From contig CM019236.1 of assembly GCA_009741485.1 (NCBI GenBank), positions 40,772,268 through 40,836,267 on the forward strand: DNA of 64,000 nt, in the 5' to 3' direction. Shown here piece by piece: positions 51,320-64,000 of this stretch (its first letter is position 1; every line of letters begins with the position of its first letter). A program made the translations under genes and the position numbers. Origin of the DNA: Malurus cyaneus samueli. Lineage: Eukaryota; Chordata; Aves; Passeriformes; Maluridae. Under the pieces are notes generated by a model. That model was not told the DNA's origin. It saw only the letters and a list, made by a program, of their open reading frames with translations, and did no database searches.

Positions 51320-51482
51320 CTGTGTATATAATGTATATAATCTGTTATTAATGTATATATATTTTATTATTATATATATGTATATATATGTGATATATAT
51401 GTATATTACATCTGTCTGTGTGTGTGTGTGTAATATATATGTATACACAAACACACACACACACACATATATATGTATGTGT
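51251..51482. repeat. Compound TA/CATA/TG/AC microsatellite
   Basis: About 230 bases: (CATA)n, long TA runs, a TG run near 51413-51431 and an AC run near 51446-51468. The TG and AC runs are complementary and face each other, so they can form a hairpin. The overlapping Tyr/Ile-rich ORFs (51198-51584 plus, 51284-51499 minus) are artefacts of the repeat. Confidence 0.97.
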
Positions 51483-52940
51483 AAAACCACCATTATCATG
51501 CAGAGTTACTCTCAGCTCTGCTCACAAGAAGGGAAACATAGAGCTGCCTGGCCTTCCTTTTACACTTTGATAGACCATCATTAAACTTTGCCACTTGAGA
51601 GAACCACAGCCTTAAGAAGAGTCACCAAAGCGTTCCTGGAGAGAGATCACCAAGAACTAGCTATCTTCCTAATAAGGCATACTTCTTTTTTTTTTTTTTT
51701 TTCACAGGAGAAAATATATTTCCTAAGCATATGCGTAGTAACTTTTCAAAGACAGGTTATATAAAGCCATACAACACACAGACACACAGAGGCACGCAAA
51801 AATAAAATATGAATGACTCACTGCACTTATGCAAACTAAGTTGCGTAAGCCTGTTTTTCTCAATTCTTAAAAAAAATCAAAACACCACATACACAACCCT
51901 ACAAAATGAGTTGAAATACTCAGTTATGAAAGCTAAGACTGTTGAATAAAAGCAGAACTCCCTCAGCCTCTCAGGGCCCTTCACGCCCACATCTGGTATA
52001 GTGTTTACCAACGGATAAAAATAGAAAGTTGAAACTTAACATTTATCACAGTATTCAAGAATCAAAACAGAAAACATCTGAGAAGTGACATTCATTTAAG
52101 GCAAAAGAAACCTAAAGAGGAAAAGATCAACAGCTGAATTTTGAAGGATATCCAGTTAATTCTCACTGAAATACTACTCTCTAGATACTTAGCAAGGACA
52201 AGCTAGAAAGAAAATAATCAACTGTACTTCAATTGAACAAGTAGTTAATTATAGTGCAACCTGAAAATCATTTAATCTTTTTAAAAAAACTTGCAGAATT
52301 TCCTCTAAACCATTACATTCAATCTGTTGTTGGCAGAGGACATTACAGGACTTGGTTCCTTTAGATAGGTATAAAATGCACTTTTCTTGCAAAAGAGCAG
52401 GTTATTTTCTTATCTGGTAAGAACCTGCATATGACAGCATGAATGCTAGAGGTGGGACATGAACACATGTTCACTGTTCAGGGCTTTAATAACCATTATC
52501 TGTCCCATGGACAAGATATCCCCGATCAGCCCATAATGCAATAGTTATTCAACTGCAGATTTGGAAAAATTTGGCACACTCGTCTTCAAAGCTTTTGAAC
52601 AGACAGGCAACAAAATTTACATAAAATAAGCCGTGAATTAAGGAAGGTGTAGCATGAAATGAATCTTCTAGTGTATTCTCAGAAGTGTGATCCAAAATAA
52701 TCTAAGAGAGTATTTGCAAATAATCCTTCTTTAAATTGCAATAGTAGAATTATTTTGTGAATTATTCAAATCTACCAGTGATGTCAGGCTAGAAAATTGT
52801 GTGAGTCAGCTATCCTACTGTCACAGGATTCTGTTCCCTCTCTCTCTGTCTCTCTCTCTTTCATACATAGTGCACAGACACACAGCATACAGGCGGGGCA
52901 TGCCATTGATTAGCCATTGCATCCTATGAGCACCTGAATG
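51483..52940. other. Unique non-coding DNA
   Basis: A long T run (51685-51702) followed by CACAG looks like a strong splice acceptor (AG at 51706-51707), but no open exon with a donor follows. A (TC)n tract lies at 52838-52861. No gene seen. Confidence 0.5.
52838..52861. repeat. (TC)n microsatellite
   Basis: Interrupted CT/TC dinucleotide run. Confidence 0.85.
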
Positions 52941-53810
52941 TCACAGAACCCTAGAATGGCTGGGGTTGGAAGATATTCTAAGGAACATCTGGTTCCAAAC
53001 TCTGACATGAGCAGGGATGCCTCTCATTAGATCAGGTTGCTTAGTCTTGTCCAGCCTGGCTGTGAACACTTGCAGGGATGGGACTCCACATCTTCTCTGC
53101 ACAATCTGTTCTGGAGTCTCACCCCCCTCACAGAAAAGACTTGATTCCTAATATCTAATCTAAACCTACTCACTTTCTGTTTGAGCCATTTCCCCTTGTC
53201 CTATCACTGCAGTTCCTGATGAAGGATTCCTCTTAGGCTTCCCCACAGGCCCCCCTCAGATACTGAAAGGTTGCTATGAGGTCTCCATGCAACCTTCTCT
53301 TCTCCAGGTTGAACAGTCCCAACTGTTGCTGTCCTCATAGGGCAGGCGTTCCATTCTCATTATCAACTTCAGGGCCTCCTCTGCACTTGTTCCAACAGTT
53401 CCATGTTCTTTTTGTCTTCTGTGCACCAGAACTGCACGCAGTGCTCCAGGAGGGGTCTCACAAGAGCAGAGTAAAGGGGGAGAAGCACCTCCCTTGACCT
53501 GCTGGTCACACCCCTTTTGCTGTAGCCCAGGATGTGAATGGTTTCATCAGCTATCAGCCCCAAGTCCTTTTCCCCAGGGCTGCTCTCAATCACCTCTCTG
53601 ATCAACCTACAGCTGTATCTGGGACTGCCACAACCCAGGTACAGGACCCTGCACTTGGCTTTGTTAAACTTGAGAGTTTCAGACAGGCCCAGCTACAAAG
53701 CATATCCAGGTCCCTGTGGATGACATCCGTCCCACATGACTGCACCACACAGCTTGGTGTCATTGGCAAACTTGCTGAGGGAGCAGTCAATGTCGAGTCT
53801 GTGTGACTGC
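52941..53810 (-). mobile_element. CR1 LINE, about 870 bp, 5'-truncated
   Basis: On the plus strand the 3' end comes first: TCACAGAACCCTAGAATGGC, TGGGGTTGGAAGATATTC. Then come TTCCCCTTGTCCTATCACTG, CTCTTCTCCAGGTTGAACAG and ACTTGTTCCAACAGTTCCAT. The minus-strand translation contains EVLLPLYSALVRPLLEHC and ELLEQVQRRP. At 53759-53770 the catalytic box reads FAND in the context SKFANDTKLCG, an Asp-to-Asn change that would abolish polymerisation. The copy ends near the N-terminal side of that box. It is otherwise relatively well preserved. Confidence 0.96.
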
Positions 53811-56800
53811 TCAGAGGCTGAAGCACTGCTCAGAGAGTGCAGCTGGCAGACCTGGCAGTACCAGTACCTGCGCCAATGCCAGAGCTGCAGCACCAGAGCA
53901 GGCAGGCCAGGAGAACTCTGCAGCACTGGTAAAGAACAGCAGAGGAGGGAACAGAGGAGTGAGGCAGCAGGATGGCTCAGGAGGAAACAGAGGCATTTTA
54001 AAAGTGAGGCTGCTTTACAGAGGACACCAAACAGGCAGTAGGACAGTACATATTATATATAACAAGAAAACTCTTAGCACATCTTGTGTTAGAAGAGGCA
54101 GCTCTGTCTCAGGATTACAGCACTTCCATTCCAGCAGAAGCCCCTGATGGCATTCTAGCCTCACAACTGAAAGAGCTGCCTGTTTTGTTTTACATGATGC
54201 GTGGGACACAAGTCCTGGTTATGTGCCCACTGCCTGTTACTTATTCAACATGACAGACACATAGAAAACAGAATAGAGTATATTTAGAGGAAATAAAAGC
54301 CTAGACTTTGAGGCCACAAGCCACAGCTCAATGGTTTTGTCAGGTATCTTTAGAAAAATACCATTTTTTGTGTTGTGATAAATTAAGAGTTTCTATTTGA
54401 AGAAAATATTGATTTTTTTTTTTTTTAACTATGGAGTTTGCAAATAAAAAAATTCTTCCTCTCTGTCACAAGAGCAAGCTGATTTTCAGAGAACTCATGG
54501 ATGACCAGACTTCAGTTTTAAACTGTTGCCAGTACATCAGCTTTGATGTACAGGTTTTGAGAACACTGGTAACCCAAAAATCTGCCTGCACTACTGCCTC
54601 AGCCACAGAGACAGACAGCATTCAGGAACCAGTTCTGTCTGCTCTGCAAGACAGCCCAAAGCAGAATCAGCAGTTCTCCTGCCTTCATGGTAATCTTACT
54701 TCACACCAGATAAGGCCAAGAACAACTACATGCAGGGACTCCACTTTTCCCAATATGCTTTTGGTGCTAGCATGCAATGTCCTTCAAAACTGAAAACCAG
54801 CCTAGGTTTCAGAAAAGACTACCAGATATCACAGTCAGCTGCTCCACTTGAACACGCTTTGGGTCAGTGCAGGGTCAGGTTGAACTGGACCAAGTACACC
54901 ATACTAGGCAACAGCAACACCAAGACAGCATCTTGCTGAAGATCTATCAGAAACACACTAATGAAACATATTTCAATAAAAAAGCCAGTGCAAAATTTTG
55001 CATTCTGGGAAACCAGATGAAGGACAGTCTGTATTGCTGACTGATTTAACATGCTTTAAGCAAGTTGCTGTGGGTATCAGAAACTTCTAGCACTGCAACA
55101 CAGAGCTTTGCATGGGTCATTTATGCTGCACTGTGCCACACAGATGAGGTCCAGAAATTATATAATCTTGTCAGCTACAACAAAAAAAAAAATAAATCCT
55201 TGTGTTAATGGAACTTAAGTGCATAATCACAGATAAATCCTTCTTGACTGGTATGAACAATACTTGGTTGAGAAAGACACCAAGGAGGAGCAGAAAGAAA
55301 TAATGTGACCTGAGATATCTGAGACCCATCCTCTATGCATTTTGTCCTGTCAGAAGTCATGGAAATTAACTGTCAGAATCTTAAGAGGCTTTTCAATTCT
55401 CGGGAATACAGAAGAAAGTTCCAGTCATACAAAGTGAGTGGTTAACTTTATTTCCAATTTATCAAGTCACATAAAGTCTAATCATGTATAAGTTTTTGCA
55501 TAGAGCAAATTTTTCCATGTAAGCCTTTTCAGACAAAGAAACATTTTGAATTTCTAATACAAGCCAGAATATTGTGCACATACAATTACTATTTCAGTAC
55601 ATTTGGATTCCCATTCAACTTTTGTCTGTAATAGAGTCACAAACAACCAAACCAGTTTATTTCCTGCATTCTATCTTTCAAACAACATGACAAGAGAACA
55701 AAGCAAAAATACCCTGTCAGACAGGACAAGATTCAGTTTTACAAGAAACAGTTTCACTGAAATCTACTAAAAATATCTTGAGCTTCACAGCTTCATCTTG
55801 ACCAATGGTAAGGGGTTTTGAATTTCACTGGAGATGGAGAAGATTACATGCTGGTACTCCTTAGTACTTACATTGATAAATTAACTTTATTTTTAGGAAA
55901 GACAAAATCTGCTTACAGAAAGACCACCACTACACCCAGGTTCTATTTTTAGGGACAGGCAAGAATCTGTGTATTCAAACCAGATAGTAATGCCACTGAT
56001 TCAAGACAAAGGTAGATAACTCTTCCCTGTTTTCTTTGCCAGTTCTGCCCAACTTCCTGATTGCCCTTCCTCCTGAGCTGGAGGATAAACAACAGGAATA
56101 TCACTTTATTCATTGTGAGTCTACGTGAGTGAAAAGAAGCAATGATGACTGAAAAAGGAAACTGACAACAACTAAGAAATTTTCAATTACGCATTTACGG
56201 TGGACAAAAGCACTCTTTCTCTGAAAATGACAGTTGAGATTACTGATTTGCTGAGGCTGTAGTTTGAGTAAAAATGAGCTGATAACAATTACAAATGCTA
56301 AATGTTAAATCATTGGCCCAAGTCAGAAGACAGACAACCTGTGCCTGAGAAATGTCAAAGTGAAGCTCGATAGCTGGAACATAGTAACTCACACACCAGT
56401 GAGTTGCTTGGCTGCTCCAATCCAGCCAATTTAGGTAAATCAGTTCCTGACTGAAAAGCATCACTGCTGGGCATGGTTCTCCAGCAGACAAGCCCAAAAG
56501 GATAATGATGGTAATGAAACTGTTATTCCAGCCCCAGAGGCAGGGCTGTGCCATACTGGCAGGGCTGCTCTTCAAAACTAGAATGACTCCAGTGCTGCCA
56601 GCCTTGGTGTTGATGGAAGATGTTAGGCTCAGCGATTACACCAGACAAGCCACACACAACGTCCAAATTCACTTCCTGGTCCTAAGGAGATAGCTGAAAA
56701 GTCAGACAAAGAGGCTGTCTCCCTTTTATAAAAAAACATTTAAAGTATGCTGTATGCATGAGGGTGTGATGAGCACACAGGTATATATGCGACTACATTA

Positions 56801-59284
56801 ATTACGTATTAGTGTTTATATGTAACAGAGACTTATTAAACATACAAATGTAGGAAGTTTTGCATGTGTATTTCACAGAATTACACATTATTCCTTTCTG
56901 TAGTCATCACTTCAGTTACACACACAGTTACTGCTCACCCGAAAAGTGCCTGTGCCAGTTCTTCCAAATTTACTTCTGAAAATGTGGCTACTAAATTTAA
57001 GGTAATTTATTTAATTTTTAATGTTAATTATGCCATTCCAGATATTAAAGCCACTGATACCTGCTAAAGCTATCAAACACTATGTCCTACACAGCATTTA
57101 TTCTATTTAAACAGACCCTTTATCCAACAGGAAGAGGTATAAATGAGACCCATTAATTCAAGTATGCAAGTGCCCTGCACAGAATATTCCTCTTCAGAGT
57201 ACTGCTAGAAGCTTAAGCAATACCATACACCTAAAGCTGCTGTGGCATTGGTGAGTTGAATGGAAAGGTTGCAACTGGAGGAACAATGACAACAGAGTAC
57301 CCATCTATAGTTTAATAAAAATTCTCTGTGAAAAGGTATTAGCTTTGCATATAAGCACAGATGGGTCTATTTACTGCTGCGCTGTCCTAAGCCAGTAATA
57401 GAAGACTAGTAGCAAACAGCTACAAACTGGCACAAGAAACTATTCTGACCATTTTTATAACCTGGGGAGTAAACTTTAGCTATGAGTTCATCATCATTCC
57501 AATATAAAAGGACTTGGATAACAAAACAACAGTTTGAGCAAATTCTGACTTTACAGCTATTAAATAGACACAAGCATACATGCATTGCCCCCACAGGCAG
57601 TTAATATGTTACATGACATTTCTAATAAACACATCCATTTTATTCCCATTTTCAAGAATAAAAGCTCTGATAATATAAATAATAGTATGAAAAGGTGTCA
57701 TCTATTTGATTTTTTAAATAGTTGACAAGTACAGCCCTACAAGTCAGTTCAAAGAATATTGTAAGGGAAGCCTACTCAGAAGAATGGTGATGAAGTGAGC
57801 CTGTACTGGCATATCACATGTGCTATATAAGCAAGACCTCTATCAGCTGCTGCACCTCTAGCTCCCTTCAATCACTCACAAATTAAGTCCAGCTGACTAC
57901 CAGCTGCAGTTGCAAGTTTTTATAAAGACTTCTCTGTTAGCTCTTGGTAACCTGAGCAATCCTGGAGTTTTGTATTCTTTCCTATCTGCAGAGGTAGGCT
58001 TGTATTTAGGGTAAGCAAAAAAAGAAAGAAAGACAGGATATGCCAGGATTGAAAGACAAACAGATCAGACATTGCACACCAAGCTACAACTTGGATCCAC
58101 CTCTGCCAGTGAAAATATGACCTGCATGGTTAGACAGATGGAAACCCTATGTGTTCTGAGTGAATGGTCAGTAAAATACTGTTTCACAGATAGCTGAGAT
58201 GTGGGGGCACCTGGAAGGGGCTGGAGGAAGAAGGGGAAGTGGTGACTCACAAGGTAGCAGTGGTTGTAGGATTTAGATCAGAGGTGTGCGAAATATTTGG
58301 GTGGTGCTAGACGCCACAAAATCATGCAGAACTTTTAGTTATGCATGGCTATAGTAACATCTTCTGATGTGTTTCACAAGAAGCCTGTGTTATGTGGAAA
58401 CGGGTGAAGGAGCACAAGCACAAACTATTTCCCAGCACTGCCCTGCAAAAGCAGTGCTGCTTTTTTTGAATTAGAAAACCTCAAGATGGAATACAGGAAT
58501 TAAGTCTTGTCATCCTGGGGTGAAATATTAGTCTTTTTTGCACATGCAATGCAACAGCAAGCTCAGAAACATCTTGTGCATCCTGATTGCTAGTGTCACC
58601 TGTTAAGCTTCAGGCCAAATCTACATACCATAAAGACCCCTTTCTCAACAGACAGAGCTCAGCTGGAGGAGAAAGATGGCAGCAGAGCACACATTTGCTC
58701 CCAAGTTGCCTTACCACACCTGACCAAGAAGGGACTTCCTGACCTGTGAGGGGAATTCCTCCAACTAACAGTGAAGTTTCGATTCCATCAAGCTAACTCC
58801 CCCGTTCCAGCTCAGCAGGTGAGAATTTAAGGCAGTGGAACGGTGAAAAAGAGATTATTGACAGTGTACTCTTGTCTGTCACTCAGAGCGTGGTTTGCCC
58901 TCTGGGAAGACTCCCTCTTCCTGGTATTCCACGAAAGAGACAGAAGGTCCCAAGAATGGCAGATGATAAAGGGTTCCAAGAAGGACAGATTGATACAAGT
59001 ACCAAGTACCACTTGTACGGGTGTTTTTTTGTTTTTAGGGGAGTTTAAATTTTAGCTTCACTGTATTAATCTGGAATTCTGGACAGAAGAATAAAAAGCC
59101 CTAAAAGGCATTTTGAAAAAATATGTTTCAGACCAGATGCATGTTTTAACTTGAAAATCTTGAGAGTCCATTGACACAATGTGCTACATCTCCCATCAGT
59201 ATACTAGACATCAGTGTTGTCCTTAAGTGGAGTTCCTTGCACTTTGCAGATAGTTTTTTGTATCTCTTATTTAATCCCATTAGG
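53811..59284. other. Unique non-coding DNA
   Basis: A moderately GC-rich block at 53811-54020 gives short CAG-rich ORFs on both strands. The rest is AT-rich. A small inverted repeat followed by T7 lies at 58433-58467. A 120-codon plus-strand ORF (54431-54793) and a 111-codon minus-strand ORF (56240-56575) are not recognised. Confidence 0.5.
58433..58459 (+). repeat. Inverted repeat CAGCACTGC / GCAGTGCTG followed by a T run
   Basis: Nine-base perfect arms with a 9-base loop. After one further C, seven T bases follow (58461-58467). The geometry resembles an RNA polymerase III end, but no A or B box is seen upstream. Confidence 0.5.
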
Positions 59285-59475
59285 ATCATAAAATACACCA
59301 AGTTGGAAGGGACTCATCAGGATCATCAAGTCCAACTCCTGCCCCTGCACAGGACATTCCAAGAAAAAAACACACCATGTTCCTGAAAGTATTGTCCAAA
59401 AACTTCTTGAACTCAGACAGGTTTGGTGTTGTGACCACTTCTCTGGGGAGCTAGGGTTCAGAGAAATATTCTACA
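59285..59475 (-). mobile_element. CR1 LINE 3'-end fragment
   Basis: On the plus strand: AGGATCATAAAATACACCAA, GTTGGAAGGGACTCATCAGG, ATCATCAAGTCCAACTCCTG, then TTGAACTCAGACAGGTTTGG and TGTGACCACTTCTCTGGGGA. This is the reverse complement of a CR1 3' end of a subfamily that differs from the copy at 25238 (different spacer after TCCAACTCCTG). About 190 bases remain. Confidence 0.93.
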
Positions 59476-62400
59476 AAAGGATTAGGCCCAAGTGTCTATT
59501 CAACCTAGAATTTTGCAAATCCTCAAGCAAATTCTGAAGGTCAGAGACAACAAAAGGACTATGTATCCACATTACAAATCTCAGAACTAAAAAACCCAAA
59601 ATGTTCAGCCTTAGTCTATGAAAGCACCTGAACCCTTACAGGATTGTGTTGCATTCTGCACTCCAGAATTACTTAAAACTGTCTTAATCCAGCTGATTAG
59701 ACACCTCATTCACAGCCAAGCCCTTGTCTTATAACATATAAATCATGTGTTCCTCCTATCGATCCCTGAAGAGGTCGAGTCTGACACAAACATGTCAGCA
59801 TACATCTATGCCACTCATTGGGTCAGGCTGATGCAAAAAAATAATAGCCTTTCTTCACTTTCTTTTTCAGCACAGCTGCAGGTGATATGGGTTTACCCTG
59901 GATATGGGACATGATAAGTCACCACCTATTTTCCTGATCTTAAAGGAAATTCTTCATCTTCTCTGATGAGGACCAATAGGTCTTTATCTCATAGGAAAAC
60001 ATCCCAAGTGGTGCCTCAGCTTAGAGAGCTGAATCTTCCAAACCACTGAAATTGCTCTACTGACCAGCAAATTACTAGTGTGGATCCAGGATATGCTTGA
60101 ACACAGGGGAAAAAAATAGCCTACATGGGTAGGAAACTGGGACACCCACTTGAAGGTGGGGAGTTGTCCCTTTTGGTCACTAAATGAAATATGGAAGCAA
60201 TCATACGAGCAGGAACCAGAACACAGGTTTTCTCACCAATCATGGGGAAAAAAAAATATAAACAACAAAATTACCTACCAAAATTTTATATGCTGAAAAA
60301 ATCTTCAACATGGAAAGGCATAGGCTTTACAGAATGAAACAAATATGAATTTGAACAGGAAGGCAGGAAACTGAATTAATTTGTATCAGAAGTGTCAGCA
60401 ATCCACTTGCAGTTTAGCGAATGTGGAAGTTTAACACCAGTGTCTGGATTCCACTTGGAGACCCAAATATCTGTGGTTCACAAAAGTCCTCTGACCACAC
60501 CTATGACAATCTTTCACACAGCTGCTTTCCCTCCAAAAGGGCTGCTTTCCCCTCAACTTCAGTGGTCAACATCAGCCCAATAAGCTCATTACAATCAACC
60601 ACACTGGTACTTGCTGCATAGCTTCTGACATTCTTGTCTGTTGAAACTCCTCTGACCTCGGGGCTGTATCCCACGGATCCTGCTTTAATCTACCCCTACG
60701 TTTTTCCATAATGAGGTTCATATACCCCTATACAACAAACACAAACACACATACAGACAATGTTTTAAATAATTAGTAGTTTTCCCTTGAGGGGAAAAAT
60801 GTTCTGTAATAGTATTTCTTTTTGTTATGAAATAATGTAAACCATCTTGGTGTGGTAATACTTTGTAATATGTCTGTGTTATGCAATTACGGCTGTAGGA
60901 TTCAGATGACTTAGATGCACCTGGAGATACTGACAGATGCTGCAGACCTGGACCTGTTGAAAAGTACTTAAATATCCTTGTGCTTATACCGATAAACACA
61001 GATAAACACACAGAATGACATACCCATCATCAGTTTATCTACTTTTACAAAAAGATACTAGGTACAATAAGTTCTGTGTAGTTTAATTTCTTCTCATTTC
61101 CTGTTCTTTTCAAACAAAGATCCCTTTATAACCCTCAATACCCAAAATCTGTGCTTCTTTTTAGGGAAGTGGATCTCCTACCTTCTCTTCTGCTCAGACA
61201 TTTTAACTTTGTTGACTTCAGCTAGGCCAAGGCAACTCAATACCCTCAAATTTGATTTTGATTCCTCAGCTTTCAAATCAGCTTGAGGAGAAAGATGTAG
61301 AAACTTGCCAAATGTTCATATTTGCAAAGCAAATCCTACTGCCAAAAACATCATAATGTTTGTTTAGTGATTTCTTCTACTCCTTTAAGATCATCATTGG
61401 GTTAAGGTGATATGAATGACAACATTCGCCTAAAAACAGTTTCAAGCTTAATCTTCCTCTTTTTAATTCCAACACAGTGGCTGACTGCATAACCAAAGTT
61501 TATCTCAAAATCATCACAGAATATGTGGTTTTGCCTAGGGAAGTTAGCCCTCAGTGGAGTTAAGCATCAGATTGCTGGTTGCCTCAGAACAAGCATCACA
61601 GTAAATCACACACCTCTCATGGCAACATCGGGCATTTTTTCACACTTTCCATCATCCCACAGATTCTCTCATCTTAGGATTGTGGGATAGCAAATCTGTG
61701 TAGGAAAGGTAGGCTTTTAATAGTCACCAAAGAAGTGTGAGGAAAAAATGAATCTGTTACTGCAGGGAACAACAACAGAAATATCAATGTTTAGGAGATA
61801 AAAAAGATGACAAGAAGGTTCAGGATCAGTCTTAGAAGATAATACTGAGATAATGAGAACTGTGGTCAAAAAGTGTCAGACAAGGTTAAAAGATAGAGAA
61901 GAGTTTTGTTAATACAAAATTTTACTAGTTCACCACTCTAAAATTAGACTGTTTCCATGTGGTTTCCTTTTTCCTCTCTAACTGAGTCTGTCCCACCAAG
62001 TCCTAGGATTCAGTGCAGGGCCAGATCCAGGTCAGGCCACAGTGTGATTCAACCACATGAGCAAACACACAAATGTGTGCGGCACCAAGTACTGCACAAT
62101 TATAAATCTGAAATACAGAGCAATAAGTGCCTATATGTATGTCTATATCTGTATGACACCAGAGTATCTATATGCATACCTTACCAGAAATGACCATTCT
62201 TTGAAATAGTCTGTAATCTACAGCACACTCTGCTGATGTCATGCATGTGCAATCTACCTGTCCTTGTAGCAAGCAGCATCAGGCTCCTGCAGGTGGGATC
62301 TCATATTACAATGTACAGTCAGTGCTGGGCATTGTGAGATGGATCTGAGAGCTGAAGCCACAGGTCAGGGCAGAACTCAGGATCTTCAGCACACAAGAGG

Positions 62401-63627
62401 TAGGTGCATTCTTCAGTACACTACAACAAAACCTGTCTCAGAGACTCCTCTCCCACCTTTCCTTTACATGACAGCTTGCATGCTCCAGAGCTTCTGTCCA
62501 GGAGCACTTCAGTCAGTTTGGTTTCCAGACTAATGGATTCTACATCGCAGCTGCCAACATTACTGATAATATACCTAGAAAGACACAGCTTCCAAACCAA
62601 ACACTGCAAGTGAAGTTCAGAGATGTTGAAGGGGGGTCTGCTATGGAATGTACGCTGAACTCTGACAAGAAGTGCCACGCTGCTTGCCTTAAGCATGTAA
62701 CTTACATATGAACAAAGACCAGACTACAGAGCCTAAGTTACCTCAGGTGTCAATGGAATGGACTTGATGCTGTCAGCAGGGATGATCTAGCACAATTACA
62801 TCTGTATGAGCAGCTCCAGATAGGAAGTGAGCATTCACAGCATTTAATTAGTAAAATAAAGTATTGATCTGCAGACTTACTGAGCTTGCCAATCTCAAAT
62901 AAAATAAGAAGAATTCTCAATACTTCACAGGATTTGACTCTAAGGAGCTGTACCTTGGGTAGAAATGCTGACAGACAAAATATTTTGCACTGAGATCACT
63001 AAAATGAAATACCTACCTTAGAGAGCTGGTTTTGGTTCAGCTTTCTGCATCCATCATTTTAGAATATATTAATGTGCCACAGAGATAACAGATACCACAT
63101 TCTTTTACCTGAACCTTTATATTTCATCCTTATGTCAAGAGTTATGCCAAAATCATCTAGTACTGAAAATACTTCTGAAAATACTGTACTGTCAGTCTGT
63201 TGTTATGTCAATCACCTGTACATGCACAGGGAGTCCAAAAGTCTTATTCCTTTCTCATTCAGTAATTTTGTCAAACCACACTTTTAGTACAAGAAATGTA
63301 TTAAATTATAAGGCAAACATAATAGCCCTATTTGACTCAGATGCATTACCACTGGTTTTTTTTTTTCCTGCATGAATAACTGTCACTCTCATTTTCATTT
63401 TGGTAATTACAGAAAATGGGCTGATTTTTAATGTCTGTTCCAGCAGAGCTGAAAATGTTGATTTCAGACTGATTCAGACTTTAAAGTCTAAATCATGCAG
63501 TTGATCCACAACATTAACCAGAGTGCAGGTTTCATCAATTTGATAAAGTGTCTTTATAACAACAGACGGTAATTTTTTGATACGTAAAGCTTTAAATGGA
63601 CTCTGTTAAAAACCACTTAAAATGCTT
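59476..63627. other. Unique AT-rich non-coding DNA
   Basis: No gene, RNA or transposon recognised in about 4.1 kb. Confidence 0.5.
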
Positions 63628-63672
63628 TCTTTAAAAAAACCCAACCAACCAACCAAACCAAAAACACCAAAA
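63628..63672. repeat. (CCAA)n-like low-complexity tract
   Basis: A run followed by ACCA/CCAA units. Confidence 0.8.
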
Positions 63673-63771
63673 CCTACAAAATTTGCTCCCCTCACAATGC
63701 TCAGATACTTTAACCCAAAGAAATTGCTGACAGATTTGTTTTCAGCCCAGCAGAGTAAAAGCTGAACAACG

Positions 63772-63840
63772 TTTTTTTTTTTTTTTTTTTTTTTGCTGGA
63801 TATGTAACTTAGGCCTATTTTAGGGCTTTTTTTTTTTTTT
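63772..63840. repeat. Two poly-T runs
   Basis: T23 at 63772-63794 and T14 at 63827-63840, separated by 32 bases of unique sequence. Simple slippage, or the edges of a decayed retroposon. Confidence 0.9.
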
Positions 63841-64000
63841 AAGCACACCAAAATAGCAGTGGGATTAAAAAATCACCATCTGCTTCTAGAAATTAAATAA
63901 TTCTCTGAAGAATAGATAATAGGCATAAAAAGCCTACCCCCAACTTTTCAATTTTTCACAGCAAGACAGACTGAAAGTCACAATTACATATAGCTTGTAA

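Noticed and set aside
51198..51584. Tyr/Ile-rich ORF of 128 codons
   Set aside because: It is the translation of a TA/TG microsatellite.
51685..51707. Strong splice-acceptor-like T run ending CACAG
   Set aside because: No open exon with a donor follows; T runs before CAG are common in AT-rich DNA.
1..64000. CRISPR array, operon, phage or bacterial gene system
   Set aside because: The sequence is vertebrate: CR1 LINEs, avian LTR, microsatellites and no dense coding. No regularly spaced direct repeats are present.

Overview
The window is nuclear DNA from a bird. I infer this from CR1 LINE copies with bird-type 3' ends (octamer-like ATTCTGTGA termini), a bird ERVL-type solo LTR, tRNA-derived SINE remnants of amniote age, and the composition of an intergenic or intronic region. 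There is no operon structure and I find no convincing protein-coding gene. The only long in-frame stretches are chance ORFs, a low-complexity ORF in a CpG island, and decayed CR1 reverse-transcriptase fragments. One unresolved base (N) lies at 9097. The species cannot be named from the sequence alone.

Layout: 1-2.6 kb is unique DNA, followed by an ERVL-type solo LTR on the minus strand (2570-3050). From about 5.0 to 6.2 kb there is a cluster of possible regulatory structure: an imperfect 92-nt hairpin, a TAATTA-rich AT block and a near-consensus CTCF motif. At 12.37 kb there is a perfect palindromic estrogen response element core. About 0.9 kb further on is the only CpG island (about 13.26-13.72 kb), which carries GC boxes, a C-rich hexamer minisatellite and several G-quadruplex tracts. 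A TATA-box-like sequence follows at 14.17 kb. This 12.3-14.2 kb interval is the best candidate for a promoter, possibly of a gene or lncRNA whose exons I cannot identify.

From 14 to 40 kb the DNA is mostly unique and AT-rich. It contains four old MIR-like SINE remnants (18.9, 24.7, 26.6, 28.3 kb), one short CR1 3' end (25.2 kb) and several small perfect inverted repeats. From 40 to 60 kb CR1 is denser: plus-strand copies at 40.9, 48.2 and 49.9 kb, and minus-strand copies at 52.9 and 59.3 kb. A GT microsatellite (39.9 kb) and a 230-bp TA/TG/AC microsatellite (51.3 kb) are also present. The CR1 copies are all 5' truncated. Two retain a recognisable but altered catalytic FADD box (FPDD and FAND), so none is active.

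I see no previously undescribed multi-gene system. The items most worth checking are the CpG island with its upstream ERE, the CTCF motif beside the AT-rich block, and the 92-nt hairpin.
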